Below, in pieces: positions 1 to 6,846 of a stretch of DNA of 28,886 nucleotides. The position numbers and the translations under genes were made by a program. Under the pieces are notes generated by a model. It saw nothing but the letters and a program-made list of their open reading frames with translations. It was not told the origin of the DNA and made no database searches. The stretch comes from AG1 sp035559775 (GTDB lineage Archaea; Thermoproteota; Thermoprotei_A; Sulfolobales; AG1): positions 1-28,886 of the forward strand of contig DATMAU010000021.1 in the NCBI GenBank assembly GCA_035559775.1, in the 5' to 3' direction. Positions within the stretch are counted from its first letter, which is position 1, and each line of letters starts with the position of its first letter.

Positions 1-886
1 GGGTAACTATGTCGATTATATAGCATCATCCAGATTCCTGCCACAACAGGCTGTTATGGAGCTATACGAGAGATTCGGCCTAAACGAGCCTTTCCATGTA
101 CAGCTCATAAGGTATATAACCAACGTGATGTTCTCCCCCAAACCCGACTTTGGATACTCATACTCATTCTATCCATACGAGGCATGGGACGTGATAAAGA
201 TCTATCTCCCATGGACTGTGCTCCTACTATCAGTGGCAACCATAGCAACATTCATACTCGGAACCCTCCTAGGGTTCATTGCAGCATATACCAAGGACTC
301 TATCCTGGATAGATTGATAGTGGGCTTCAGCATATATACCATCTCGACACCATATTTCATCCTCGCCCTCATAGTACTCGCAGTATTCTCACAATACCTG
401 CGCCTCTTCCCCGCTGGTGGGGCTTACTCAGAATCAGCACCCCAAAGCGGTCTCCCGTTTATCCAGAATATCCTATGGCACCTCTTCCTCCCGGTAATGG
501 CTATAGCTATAGGAACCTCAGGACAGTTCGTAATACTAACCAGGGAGATAATAGTCTCCAACATGTCCGAGGATTTCTATAGAACCGCCATGGCTCTCGG
601 GCTTAGGAGGATAAAAATCCTCATGGAATATGCCCTGAGACCCGGGATCCTCCCCCTCATAACCCTCTTTGGCATCAGATTCGGAACCATGATGAGCGGT
701 GCCCTGCTAACCGAGATCATATTCTCATACCCAGGTCTTGGATATATACTCTACCAAGCTATACTTTCGAAAGACTTCCCCCTGCTCCAAGCCCTCTTCT
801 ACATGATAAGCTTCATGATAATAGCGACAAGCCTTATCCTCGACATTCTCTACATGATCCTTGACCCTAGGATCAGGAGGGGGTAA
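1..886 (+). CDS. Dpp/Opp-type ABC importer permease 1 (DppB-like), 5' end cut by window
   Basis: Inner-membrane permease of a peptide/oligosaccharide ABC importer (BPD_transp_1 family). The frame is open from the first codon of the window (position 2). The residues before the first ATG at 56 (GNYVDYIASSRFLPQQAV, then MELYERFGLNEPF) match the usual periplasmic stretch after TM1 of DppB proteins, so the true start lies upstream and 56 is an internal Met. About five hydrophobic segments follow. The EAA-type cytoplasmic loop that docks on the ATPase is visible around FYRTAMALGLRRIKI. Its TAA stop overlaps the ATG of the next permease by one base (TAATG at 884-888), so the two are co-translated. 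In archaea this family often carries sugars as well as peptides. The substrate cannot be told because the binding protein and ATPases are outside the window. Confidence 0.9.
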   Translation, partial: GNYVDYIASSRFLPQQAVMELYERFGLNEPFHVQLIRYITNVMFSPKPDFGYSYSFYPYEAWDVIKIYLPWTVLLLSVATIATFILGTLLGFIAAYTKDSILDRLIVGFSIYTISTPYFILALIVLAVFSQYLRLFPAGGAYSESAPQSGLPFIQNILWHLFLPVMAIAIGTSGQFVILTREIIVSNMSEDFYRTAMALGLRRIKILMEYALRPGILPLITLFGIRFGTMMSGALLTEIIFSYPGLGYILYQAILSKDFPLLQALFYMISFMIIATSLILDILYMILDPRIRRG

Positions 887-1668
887 TGGTGAGAGTAACA
901 AGGATCCTGGTTCTATCTATAGCACTTGCACTCATATCAATCCTAGGTCCTTTCATAGCACCATACGACCCATTCCAGGTCTCTGGAAACCCCTATCAAC
1001 AACCATCGTGGAGCCATATACTAGGCACGGACGGGCTTGGGAGAGACATATTCTCCCAACTCATAGTCGGATCCAGGATCACGCTAACCATATCCATCAC
1101 CGCAGCCATTATATCCCTAGCTATAGGCCTCTTTCTAGGCCTTGTCTCATCTCTCAGAGGTCTCTTACCCCAAGTAGTATCATCTCTAATCGACTCCTTC
1201 ATAGTCGTGCCCTCGCTAATAATAATGATATTCATAGCAAGCGTTATGGGTCCATCGATAGTATCAACGATAGTCTCGATCTCGCTATCATACTGGCCAC
1301 AGATAGCCAAGACCGTAAGGGCTGAGGCGCTCTCAATCCTTGAGAGACAGTATGTCGAGGCTGCAAGAGCCGTGGGGGCGGGGATCAGATGGATCTTTTG
1401 GAAGCACGTGATCCCTAACTCAAGCCCCGTGATCCTGGCTAACCTAGCCTATGCGGTGGGAATAGCGATGGTAAGCGAATCGATAGTAAGCTTCCTAGGG
1501 CTTGGTGATCAGAGGTTCTTCAGCTGGGGCATGATCTTCTACTACGCATTTATACAGGGAGCGATATATTACGGACTATGGCTATGGATCCTCTCACCAG
1601 CCCTGGTAATATCAATAACAGCATATATACTTTTCGAAACAAGCAGGGATATTATCAAGAGAGCATAG
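886..1668 (+). CDS. Dpp/Opp-type ABC importer permease 2 (DppC-like)
   Basis: Second membrane subunit of the same importer, 260 aa, slightly short for DppC. TM1 is at about residues 6-24, followed by the family-typical external stretch with DPF and LGTDGLGRDIFSQLI, then further membrane segments. The EAA loop reads EAARAVGAG followed by HVIPNSSPVI, a clear DppC signature. A purine-rich ribosome binding site (AGGAGGGGG, 875-883) lies inside the end of the upstream permease gene, and the ATG at 886 overlaps its stop codon. The next gene downstream has its own promoter, so no ATPase subunit follows here. The pair could serve the amino/anhydro-sugar genes that start 200 bp further on, but that link rests on position only. 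Confidence 0.9.
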   Translation: MVRVTRILVLSIALALISILGPFIAPYDPFQVSGNPYQQPSWSHILGTDGLGRDIFSQLIVGSRITLTISITAAIISLAIGLFLGLVSSLRGLLPQVVSSLIDSFIVVPSLIIMIFIASVMGPSIVSTIVSISLSYWPQIAKTVRAEALSILERQYVEAARAVGAGIRWIFWKHVIPNSSPVILANLAYAVGIAMVSESIVSFLGLGDQRFFSWGMIFYYAFIQGAIYYGLWLWILSPALVISITAYILFETSRDIIKRA

Positions 1669-1825
1669 CTTATAAATATTACAGAACATCGACCCGCCAT
1701 ACAACTGAGCATTGCAAAAGAGACCTCTTGTAAATCGATCTACTATAGAGATAGACTCTCAGGGACAGAGATCCTCTAATAGCTATAAATACCAAAAAGA
1801 TCTATGATCGATCGTTGGTTTACCG

Positions 1826-1850
1826 CATAATTAAAAGATAGTTACGTAAC
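1826..1850 (+). promoter_or_regulatory. TATA box and perfect palindrome upstream of the SIS-GNAT-AnmK genes
   Basis: An archaeal TATA-like element (CATAATTAAAAG, 1826-1837) stands about 30 bases before the ATG at 1867. It is followed directly by a perfect 10-bp palindrome, GTTACGTAAC (1841-1850), at the expected transcription-start region. A second TATA-like site (GCTATAAATACC) lies near 1779-1790. The rest of the 198-bp gap (1669-1866) shows no gene. A palindrome between TATA box and start is where archaeal repressors often bind; that it is an operator is inference. Confidence 0.4.
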
Positions 1851-1866
1851 TCTCAGCATTTTAACT

Positions 1867-2631
1867 ATGTCGTGGAAATGGCATGGGGGTTTTATGAGCT
1901 CTGCAACGCCCTCTAAGCTATTGGGCATTGTAGTGGATATTCTTGGGAAGGTTATTAAAGAGGAGATCCGTAACCTCGGTATGGCTTCTTCAGCGATCTC
2001 AGAGGCTATGAGGTCTGGTGGTGTTGAGTATGTCTTTGGTACTGGGCATTCGATGTTGGTTGCTTTGGAGGCTTCTTTCAGGGCTGGTAATCCTGTTAAG
2101 ATCTATCCTATAGTGGATCTATCGCTGCTAGGCATCCCATCAGCCTTGAGGGCAAGCAGTCTTGAGAAGCTCTCCGGCTATGCGAAAGCTATAGTAGGCT
2201 CTATGAAGATCATCCCAGGCTCTGTGCTTGTAGTTATAAGCAATTCTGGGAAGAACGCCGCCCCGGTCGAGCTTGCCCACGAGATGAGATCTAGAGGTGT
2301 TAAGGTTATAGCAATAACCTCTCTAGAGTATTCGAGGAAACTCGCTCCGGAGAATCCCCTTGGTAAGAGGCTCTACGAGGTTGCCGATATAGTTATAGAT
2401 AACAAGGTTCCCGAGGGGGACGCCTCATACGATATCGGAGTCGCCAGAGTATTCCCAGTATCGACGATTGTTAATAGCTTTATAATCAATGCCATAAATG
2501 CAATGGCAGCCGAGGATCTAGCCTCCCGCGGAATAGATCCCGAGGTATGGGTTAGCGTGAACATCCCAGAGAATAGGAAGAGGAATAACATCTATGTAGA
2601 AAAATACTATGATATCCTGAAACACCTATAA
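1867..2631 (+). CDS. SIS-domain phosphosugar-binding protein, UPF0309 family
   Basis: A single SIS (sugar isomerase) fold protein of 254 aa. Family features are visible in order: FGTGHSMLVALEASFRAG (about residues 57-74), a VVISNSGKNAAPVELA phosphosugar-binding loop (about 118-133), VKVIAITSLEYS, then LYEVADIVIDNKVPEGDA, and a C-terminal VSVNIP..N tail. These match the UPF0309 group rather than MurQ etherases, whose GTSGR and ELPPTFG motifs are absent. The exact reaction is unknown; a role with an amino-sugar phosphate is likely. The start may be ATG 1867, close to leaderless for the TATA box at 1826, or ATG 1894, which has GGGGG five bases before it and gives a more usual N-terminus. It leads a set with the GNAT and AnmK genes. 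Confidence 0.85.
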   Translation: MSWKWHGGFMSSATPSKLLGIVVDILGKVIKEEIRNLGMASSAISEAMRSGGVEYVFGTGHSMLVALEASFRAGNPVKIYPIVDLSLLGIPSALRASSLEKLSGYAKAIVGSMKIIPGSVLVVISNSGKNAAPVELAHEMRSRGVKVIAITSLEYSRKLAPENPLGKRLYEVADIVIDNKVPEGDASYDIGVARVFPVSTIVNSFIINAINAMAAEDLASRGIDPEVWVSVNIPENRKRNNIYVEKYYDILKHL

Positions 2632-2671
2632 AGATCCCTTGTGGGCTGAAACACAGGGCTAGGTAGCAGCC

Positions 2672-3157
2672 ATGACAGAGATCCTTGTTAGAAATATAGA
2701 GTACAGAGATATAGAGAGCGTATGCAACATAATGTTATCCATAGACCCATACAAAACCCTAGGATATACGCACGATATATGCATAGAGACTGTTATCTCA
2801 AACATAGAGGAAGGGTGGGGAGCTGTTGCAGAAATAGACGGAAGGATCGTTGGCTTCGTGCTCTTCAGAGTATTCGACGGCTTTCCACTTGGTGGATATA
2901 TAAGAGCTCTGGGTGTCCATCATGGATATAGATCTATGGGTGTTGGGACAAAGCTCATGGACTATGCTGAGAAGGTTATTTTTAAATACAGGGAGAACGT
3001 CTTCCTCCTGGTATCCTCGTTCAATGAACAGGCGATCCGGTTCTACACGAAGAGAGGCTATAAAGCAATAGGGGTTATAGAGAACGCCATAGTAAAAGGT
3101 TACCACGAGATCATTATGAGGAAGACCAGAGATAGCTGGGGTGAGAGATTCCTATGA
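2672..3157 (+). CDS. GNAT-family N-acetyltransferase (RimI-like)
   Basis: A 161-aa single-domain GNAT acetyltransferase. The acetyl-CoA binding motif A is clear: IRALGVHHGYRSMGVGTKLM, with the RSMGVG loop that holds the pyrophosphate. Motif B follows as NEQAIRFYTKRGYKAIG. The substrate cannot be read from sequence; it could be a protein N-terminus (RimI-like), or an amino sugar given its position between a SIS protein and an anhydro-sugar kinase. It starts 40 bases after the SIS gene, with AGGTAG seven bases before the ATG. Its TGA overlaps the start of the kinase gene in ATGA (3154-3157), which indicates translational coupling with the kinase. Confidence 0.88.
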   Translation: MTEILVRNIEYRDIESVCNIMLSIDPYKTLGYTHDICIETVISNIEEGWGAVAEIDGRIVGFVLFRVFDGFPLGGYIRALGVHHGYRSMGVGTKLMDYAEKVIFKYRENVFLLVSSFNEQAIRFYTKRGYKAIGVIENAIVKGYHEIIMRKTRDSWGERFL

Positions 3158-4350
3158 ATCCTGTTAAGAGGCTTATAGATATAGCTATGCGTGAAACCAG
3201 GATCGTTGCAGGGCTTATGTCAGGAACTAGTGCTGATGGTGTTGATATAGCTATCATGGAGATCACGGGGAGTGGGAGGGGCATTAAATACAGGATCCTT
3301 GGCAAGGAGGTTGAGAAATACCCGGGCGGTTTGAGGAGCATGGTTCTAAGAACCCTTGACGCGGGAGGGCTTCACGACATATGTGCCCTTAACATCCTCA
3401 TAGCCAGGTTCTTTGCAAAAGCCTTTGAAAACGCTAGAGAGGTTCTTGGTATTAAGAGGGGGGAGATAGATCTTGTGGGATCGCATGGGCAGACTGTCTA
3501 CCACTTCCCCGAGCTTATAAGGATCGATGATCTTGTGTCTAGATGCACCCTACAGCTAGGATCTGTTCAAGTTATCGCGGAAGACACAGGGATCATAACG
3601 ATAGGTAATTTCAGGGTTAGAGATATAGCTGCAGGAGGCATGGGAGCCCCAATAATAGCCTATGTCGACTACGCACTCCTATCAAACCCAAGCACTGGGA
3701 GGGCGATCCAGAATATAGGGGGGATAGCCAACGTGACAGTCCTACCCCCAGACCCATCTATAGATAGTATATATGCATTCGATACCGGTCCCGGGAATAG
3801 CTTGATAGACTACGCAGTATCGATCCTATATGATGGTATGGAGTATGATCCAGACGGAGAGATAGCCTCAAGGGGATCCCCCGACCCCGAGATATTAGAG
3901 GAGCTGATGAGTCATCCATTCATAAGAGCACCACCCCCAAAGACCACGGGGAGAGAGGTTTTTGGGAAAAATCTCGTGCTCAAGGTTATAGAGAAGGCTA
4001 GGGCGAAGCGGCTGTCGAGGGAGGATATAGTGGCTACCCTCACAATGTATACGGTGGAAAGCATAGTATATAATTATAAGGAATACATACTCCCTAGAGT
4101 AAAGATCGACGAGGTTATAGTGGGTGGCGGGGGTACAAGAAATAAAACAATAATGAGATGGCTTAAAAAACACCTAGAATCCCTCGGACTGAGAGTGTTT
4201 ATCCACGAGGATCTCGGCATAGACTCAAAGATCAAGGAGGCCATGGGTATGGCTCTACTTGCCCACGAAACGCTCAACGGCGTCCCAAACAACGTGCCAG
4301 GAGCTACAGGGGCTCTTAGGAGGGTTGTGATGGGAGAGATAGCGCTCTAG
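3154..4350 (+). CDS. anmK: Anhydro-N-acetylmuramic acid kinase family protein (AnmK-like)
   Basis: Sugar kinase of the ASKHA fold that, in bacteria, opens the 1,6-anhydro ring of anhydro-MurNAc while phosphorylating it. All family motifs are present: GLMSGTSADGVD (residues 20-31, nucleotide binding), SHGQT (110-114), AAGGMGAP (159-166), NIGGIANVT (187-195), FDTGPGNSLID (209-219, whose Asp I take to be the catalytic base) and VGGGGTRN near 330. At 398 aa it is slightly longer than bacterial AnmK (about 370). The start ATG overlaps the GNAT stop (ATGA), with GGGGTGAG about nine bases upstream. The related levoglucosan kinases share these motifs, so another 1,6-anhydro sugar is possible as substrate. 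Archaea of this type have no murein, which makes the true substrate an open question. Confidence 0.9.
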   Translation: MNPVKRLIDIAMRETRIVAGLMSGTSADGVDIAIMEITGSGRGIKYRILGKEVEKYPGGLRSMVLRTLDAGGLHDICALNILIARFFAKAFENAREVLGIKRGEIDLVGSHGQTVYHFPELIRIDDLVSRCTLQLGSVQVIAEDTGIITIGNFRVRDIAAGGMGAPIIAYVDYALLSNPSTGRAIQNIGGIANVTVLPPDPSIDSIYAFDTGPGNSLIDYAVSILYDGMEYDPDGEIASRGSPDPEILEELMSHPFIRAPPPKTTGREVFGKNLVLKVIEKARAKRLSREDIVATLTMYTVESIVYNYKEYILPRVKIDEVIVGGGGTRNKTIMRWLKKHLESLGLRVFIHEDLGIDSKIKEAMGMALLAHETLNGVPNNVPGATGALRRVVMGEIAL

Positions 4351-4787
4351 AGGTTAAAGTTCTCCATAAACCACTGTGCTGCTAGCTCTAGGTTTACAGG
4401 CTTATCCTGCATCTTCGAGCACTCCCTGGTTTTTGAGGCGACATACTCCATCTTCTCCAGATCGCTTTCCGAGAGATCCAGTGTCCCCAGGATAGCTCCA
4501 TCCCTAGCCAGCGAGATCCTCCTAGACTTAGAAGCGCCCTCTATAATCCCCAGCGTTGCTGGGTCGAGAGGATCTAGGAAAGAGGCTATCAAAACCTTCT
4601 CACCACTCATTAGAGCATCAACACCTATGACAATCACACAGCCGTGGGGTGTTGAGATCGCAAGCCCCGTAGTCCTGGAACCCCTTGGGAGGGAAACCTC
4701 TCCCCAGAGATCCTCTCCCCTAACATCTATCACCACCGAGTCCTTGGAAAGCCTTGGATAGCCCCTCACAATGAACAGAAGCATCAC
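4347..4787 (-). CDS. Uncharacterised protein, 146 aa
   Basis: I do not recognise this family. The protein is acidic and soluble, with no signal peptide or membrane segment; the middle is rich in beta-prone stretches (GCVIVIGVDAL, KVLIASFLDPLD), and the C-terminal third is helical with two Cys-containing segments. Codon use matches the neighbours, which supports a real gene. The start is GTG 4787 or the adjacent ATG 4784. It is convergent with anmK and the two stop codons share the palindrome CTAG at 4347-4350. A frame on the opposite strand is interrupted and does not compete. Confidence 0.65.
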   Translation of the reverse strand: MMLLFIVRGYPRLSKDSVVIDVRGEDLWGEVSLPRGSRTTGLAISTPHGCVIVIGVDALMSGEKVLIASFLDPLDPATLGIIEGASKSRRISLARDGAILGTLDLSESDLEKMEYVASKTRECSKMQDKPVNLELAAQWFMENFNL

Positions 4788-5267
4788 CTAAAAAGAATCT
4801 CCTTGGGAGCTATAATACTGCTACTGTTTGTCCCTGGATGTTCATCCCAATCACGTTATCTTCATTCATGGTCTTATCCAGGGGCTTCAACATCAACCCG
4901 CAGGATCTCTAACCCTACGGGGTCATGGGCAGCTGTCGAGCCAAACAGCACTTGGCCCCATCTAGGCTTGAGAGATCATCCCCAAGATGGCTTGTAGCAA
5001 TGCTCCCATCGCCACCCAAGACCTGTATAGAGAGACCCGCACAAAGGACAGCCCAGCTCAAAGCTTATAAATCCCTTAGGTGTTGGCGGGAAATAATCTT
5101 CGGGCAATGCCCCAATACCCATGAAAATTCCAAAACCTATCAATCCTCCCTATGCATATCAAAAAGAAAACAGCCCGGAATGCTTATCGATATTTACTCT
5201 CTATTTAAAGCTGCTCCTATCTATACATAGATAGAGAGATCCTATGGGATCCTGGTTAACACCAGGG
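4788..5267. other. Gene-poor 480-bp stretch with possible structured RNA
   Basis: No convincing protein gene is seen on either strand; the short open frames here have no family features. Two local structures stand out: an 8-bp perfect inverted repeat CCCTGGAT/ATCCAGGG (4832-4839 and 4876-4883, 36-nt spacer) and a short GGGC-AAT-GCCC hairpin (5102-5112). A minus-strand TATA-like site (GATTTATAAGC in minus orientation) lies near 5063-5073, upstream of the first structure on that strand, so a minus-strand non-coding RNA or a long leader for the 146-aa gene is conceivable. I could not match it to SRP RNA or RNase P RNA. Confidence 0.3.
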
Positions 5268-5269
5268 TC
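5248..5269 (-). terminator. Hairpin overlapping the stop of the 104-aa gene
   Basis: GATCCTGGT (5248-5256) and ACCAGGGTC (5261-5269) form a stem of nine pairs with one G-T wobble and a TAAC loop. It overlaps the TGA of the minus-strand gene that ends at 5268. The core TTAACACCAGG recurs at 8220-8230, again at the 3' end of a minus-strand gene. There is no U-run on the minus strand, so a terminator or 3'-end processing role is a guess from position. Confidence 0.3.
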
Positions 5270-5582
5270 AATGCTCAGAGATGTGGGACTTGATCAGGCT
5301 TTCATCAGCAACCCATGTAGCTCCAAGAGAGCAGGAGATATTGAGACACTTAGCACTCTCAAGCCTAGCTAGATCGAGCTCGCACGTGCACACACCACTA
5401 TCCCCGCTGAGAAGCCTTATAATAGCTCTCTTCTCATCCAGAACCTCTATAGACACCTTATCAGGCTTCCTAGGCAGCAGGGGAATATAAACCCTATACG
5501 CTTTGCCAAAACGCTCAAGCCTAACATAGACATCCCACCTATCACCCCCAACCCTGATAACCCTCTCTATAGATACCTCCAT
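5268..5582 (-). CDS. Uncharacterised small protein, 104 aa
   Basis: I do not recognise this protein. It begins MEVSIERVIRVGGDRWDVYV and continues as alternating hydrophobic/charged stretches that look like beta strands; Cys residues cluster in the last third (CTCELD, KCLNISC). No signal or membrane segment is present. The ATG at 5582 is preferred over the upstream in-frame GTG (5591) and TTG (5594) because GGTGGGGG precedes it at ribosome-binding distance. It starts 62 bases after the SIS gene on the same strand, so the two may be one transcript. Low-complexity signs of a false gene are absent, but without homology its reality is only likely. Confidence 0.55.
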   Translation of the reverse strand: MEVSIERVIRVGGDRWDVYVRLERFGKAYRVYIPLLPRKPDKVSIEVLDEKRAIIRLLSGDSGVCTCELDLARLESAKCLNISCSLGATWVADESLIKSHISEH

Positions 5583-5644
5583 AGCCCCCACCAAGAATAA
5601 TATAGATGGGTAGAGGATAAGCTGAGACGCAGGTCTCTAAATCT

Positions 5645-6451
5645 CTAAGGATAGATCATGTTAGAGCTGAACCTAAGGATCTCCTCATCCTCTAAATAAT
5701 ACGCTTTATCCCAACCCTCACTGATCATCCTGTTAACTATAGATTCGATAACCCATATAGCATTGCAAAAAGCACCTTTACATCTACTTCTATAAACTCT
5801 AGCGAAGCCTGCCTCAAACTCCTCCCTAGGATCGCTGCTCGAGAGGATCACAAGATCCCTGCCCCTGGATCCAAACACAGGAGCGTGGAAAAACTGCTCC
5901 AGCCTCTCATAATGAGCCCTCTCACCAAAGATCTCGAATATCTTGAGTGCAGCGTAATATGCTATTCCGTAGTTTTCCCTACGCCCTATGAAGATAGGCT
6001 CTCTAGGCATGATTATGGGACGATCTCTCTCAGAATCTATCTCCTCACCAGCTATGGAGTATAGGGCGCTTAAACACATCAAAAAAGATCTCACACCAGG
6101 GATCCTGCGGGGCTTATAGGGTATCTTGATAACAACATCGCCCAACCTAGCCAGAGGACTCTCCTCATCTGCAGTTATAACATAGATCTTAACCCTACCC
6201 TTATGCCTCCTAGCAAGCTCTATGTTAGCCCTAGTCCTCCCAGAAACCGAGACGATCACGAGGGGCAGATCTAGATCTGCCTCAAGCCCATCATAAGGAT
6301 CCAGGGCTTTAAACCTACCTCTACTCTTCCCCTCAATAGCCAGCGCAGCTGCATAAGAATCACCAGCACCAGCTACATATGCCCTCTCAAGCTTTACATC
6401 TACGCTCACAATATAATCCTCCTTAAGCTCCACCAACATCTCCCCGATCAT
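5645..6451 (-). CDS. Double-SIS-domain sugar isomerase-like protein
   Basis: A 268-aa protein with two SIS subdomains, like the isomerase half of GlmS or AgaS-type aldose-ketose isomerases. The first subdomain shows YVAGAGDSYAAALAIEGKSRG (about 25-45) and VIVSVSGRTRANIELARR (about 65-82), the phosphosugar-binding Ser-rich loop. The second contains HYERLEQFFHAPVFGSRGRDLVILSSSD (about 179-206), matching the GlmS stretch where E..HGP normally stands; here it is FFHAP. The glutaminase half of GlmS is absent. It is short for the family (about 320-350 aa). The substrate is likely an amino- or keto-hexose phosphate; a phosphoglucose/phosphomannose isomerase is a less likely alternative. Start is ATG 6451. 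Confidence 0.75.
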   Translation of the reverse strand: MIGEMLVELKEDYIVSVDVKLERAYVAGAGDSYAAALAIEGKSRGRFKALDPYDGLEADLDLPLVIVSVSGRTRANIELARRHKGRVKIYVITADEESPLARLGDVVIKIPYKPRRIPGVRSFLMCLSALYSIAGEEIDSERDRPIIMPREPIFIGRRENYGIAYYAALKIFEIFGERAHYERLEQFFHAPVFGSRGRDLVILSSSDPREEFEAGFARVYRSRCKGAFCNAIWVIESIVNRMISEGWDKAYYLEDEEILRFSSNMIYP

Positions 6452-6640
6452 CGATAAACCCCTGCTAATTATCTAAAGAGAACCAAAAAGAATCTTGAAA
6501 CCTACAGAATTCTAGCCGTGCCTGTATCGCCATAGCCAACTGCTCGGATTTCATAGTGGTTTATAAAAAAGATATTAGATCGTAGTTCTGTGGGAACATT
6601 AAATATAAGCTCTATGTATTTTACAATAGATCCAGGAGAG
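6452..6640 (+). promoter_or_regulatory. Promoter region before the 40-codon ORF
   Basis: No long gene lies between the minus-strand SIS gene (start 6451) and the minus-strand ATPase (3' end 6847). The first part holds two plus-strand TATA-like elements: GGTTTATAAAAAAG near 6559-6572 and CATTAAATATAAG near 6598-6609. The second stands about 35 bases before the ATG of the 40-codon ORF at 6641. Confidence 0.35.
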
Positions 6641-6763
6641 ATGTTCCCCAACAGCAATGAACCAGAGCAATACTATGAAGAGGAGCTATGGGTAGAGATC
6701 ACAGCGAACAAATGGAGGCCGAGGAAGCTAAGGGAAAGAGCGGTTGATACCAAGCAATACTAA
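6641..6763 (+). CDS. Possible small protein, 40 aa, ending inside an inverted repeat
   Basis: An open frame of 40 codons starting MFPNSNEPEQYYEEELWVEI and ending ERAVDTKQY. It has a good ribosome binding site (AGGAGAG, 6634-6640, directly before the ATG, which is tight) and a TATA-like element about 35 bases upstream. The protein is acidic at the start and basic at the end (KWRPRKLRER), without a membrane segment. Its last 13 codons lie inside the left arm of the inverted repeat flanking the ATPase gene, so it may be the 5' remnant of a longer gene broken by a rearrangement. I do not recognise the family. Either a real small protein or a remnant. Confidence 0.4.
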   Translation: MFPNSNEPEQYYEEELWVEITANKWRPRKLRERAVDTKQY

Positions 6764-6767
6764 CCGC
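6724..6767. repeat. Inverted repeat, left arm (44 bp) flanking the ATPase gene
   Basis: Begins GAAGCTAAGGG and ends ACTAACCGC. It is the reverse complement of 8150-8193 with a single mismatch in 44 positions (A versus G). Weaker similarity continues outside to about 6786 (a GTCCGAACTCC segment). The arm also holds an internal imperfect stem between GCGGTT and AACCGC. Together the arms enclose exactly one gene, the archaeal ATPase. Confidence 0.85.
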
Positions 6768-6846
6768 TATGAAGTCCGAACTCCAAGCCTCTTACCAATA
6801 TTTGGATAGATTTCCGAGCCACTAAACCATATGCTGGGATTGAGGG

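Noticed and set aside
861..1325. 154-codon plus-strand frame and 104-codon minus-strand frame inside the second permease
   Set aside because: Shadows of the DppC-like gene: low-complexity His/Ser/Arg-rich translations with no family features, while the real frame has the EAA loop.
1867..2631. MurQ (MurNAc 6-phosphate etherase) as identity of the SIS protein
   Set aside because: Attractive beside AnmK, but the MurQ motifs are missing and the sequence fits UPF0309 throughout.
4803..5230. Two overlapping plus-strand frames (64 and 101 codons) in the gene-poor stretch
   Set aside because: Composition unlike the neighbours (rich in Ser, Pro, His, Cys), no ribosome binding site and no recognisable motif.
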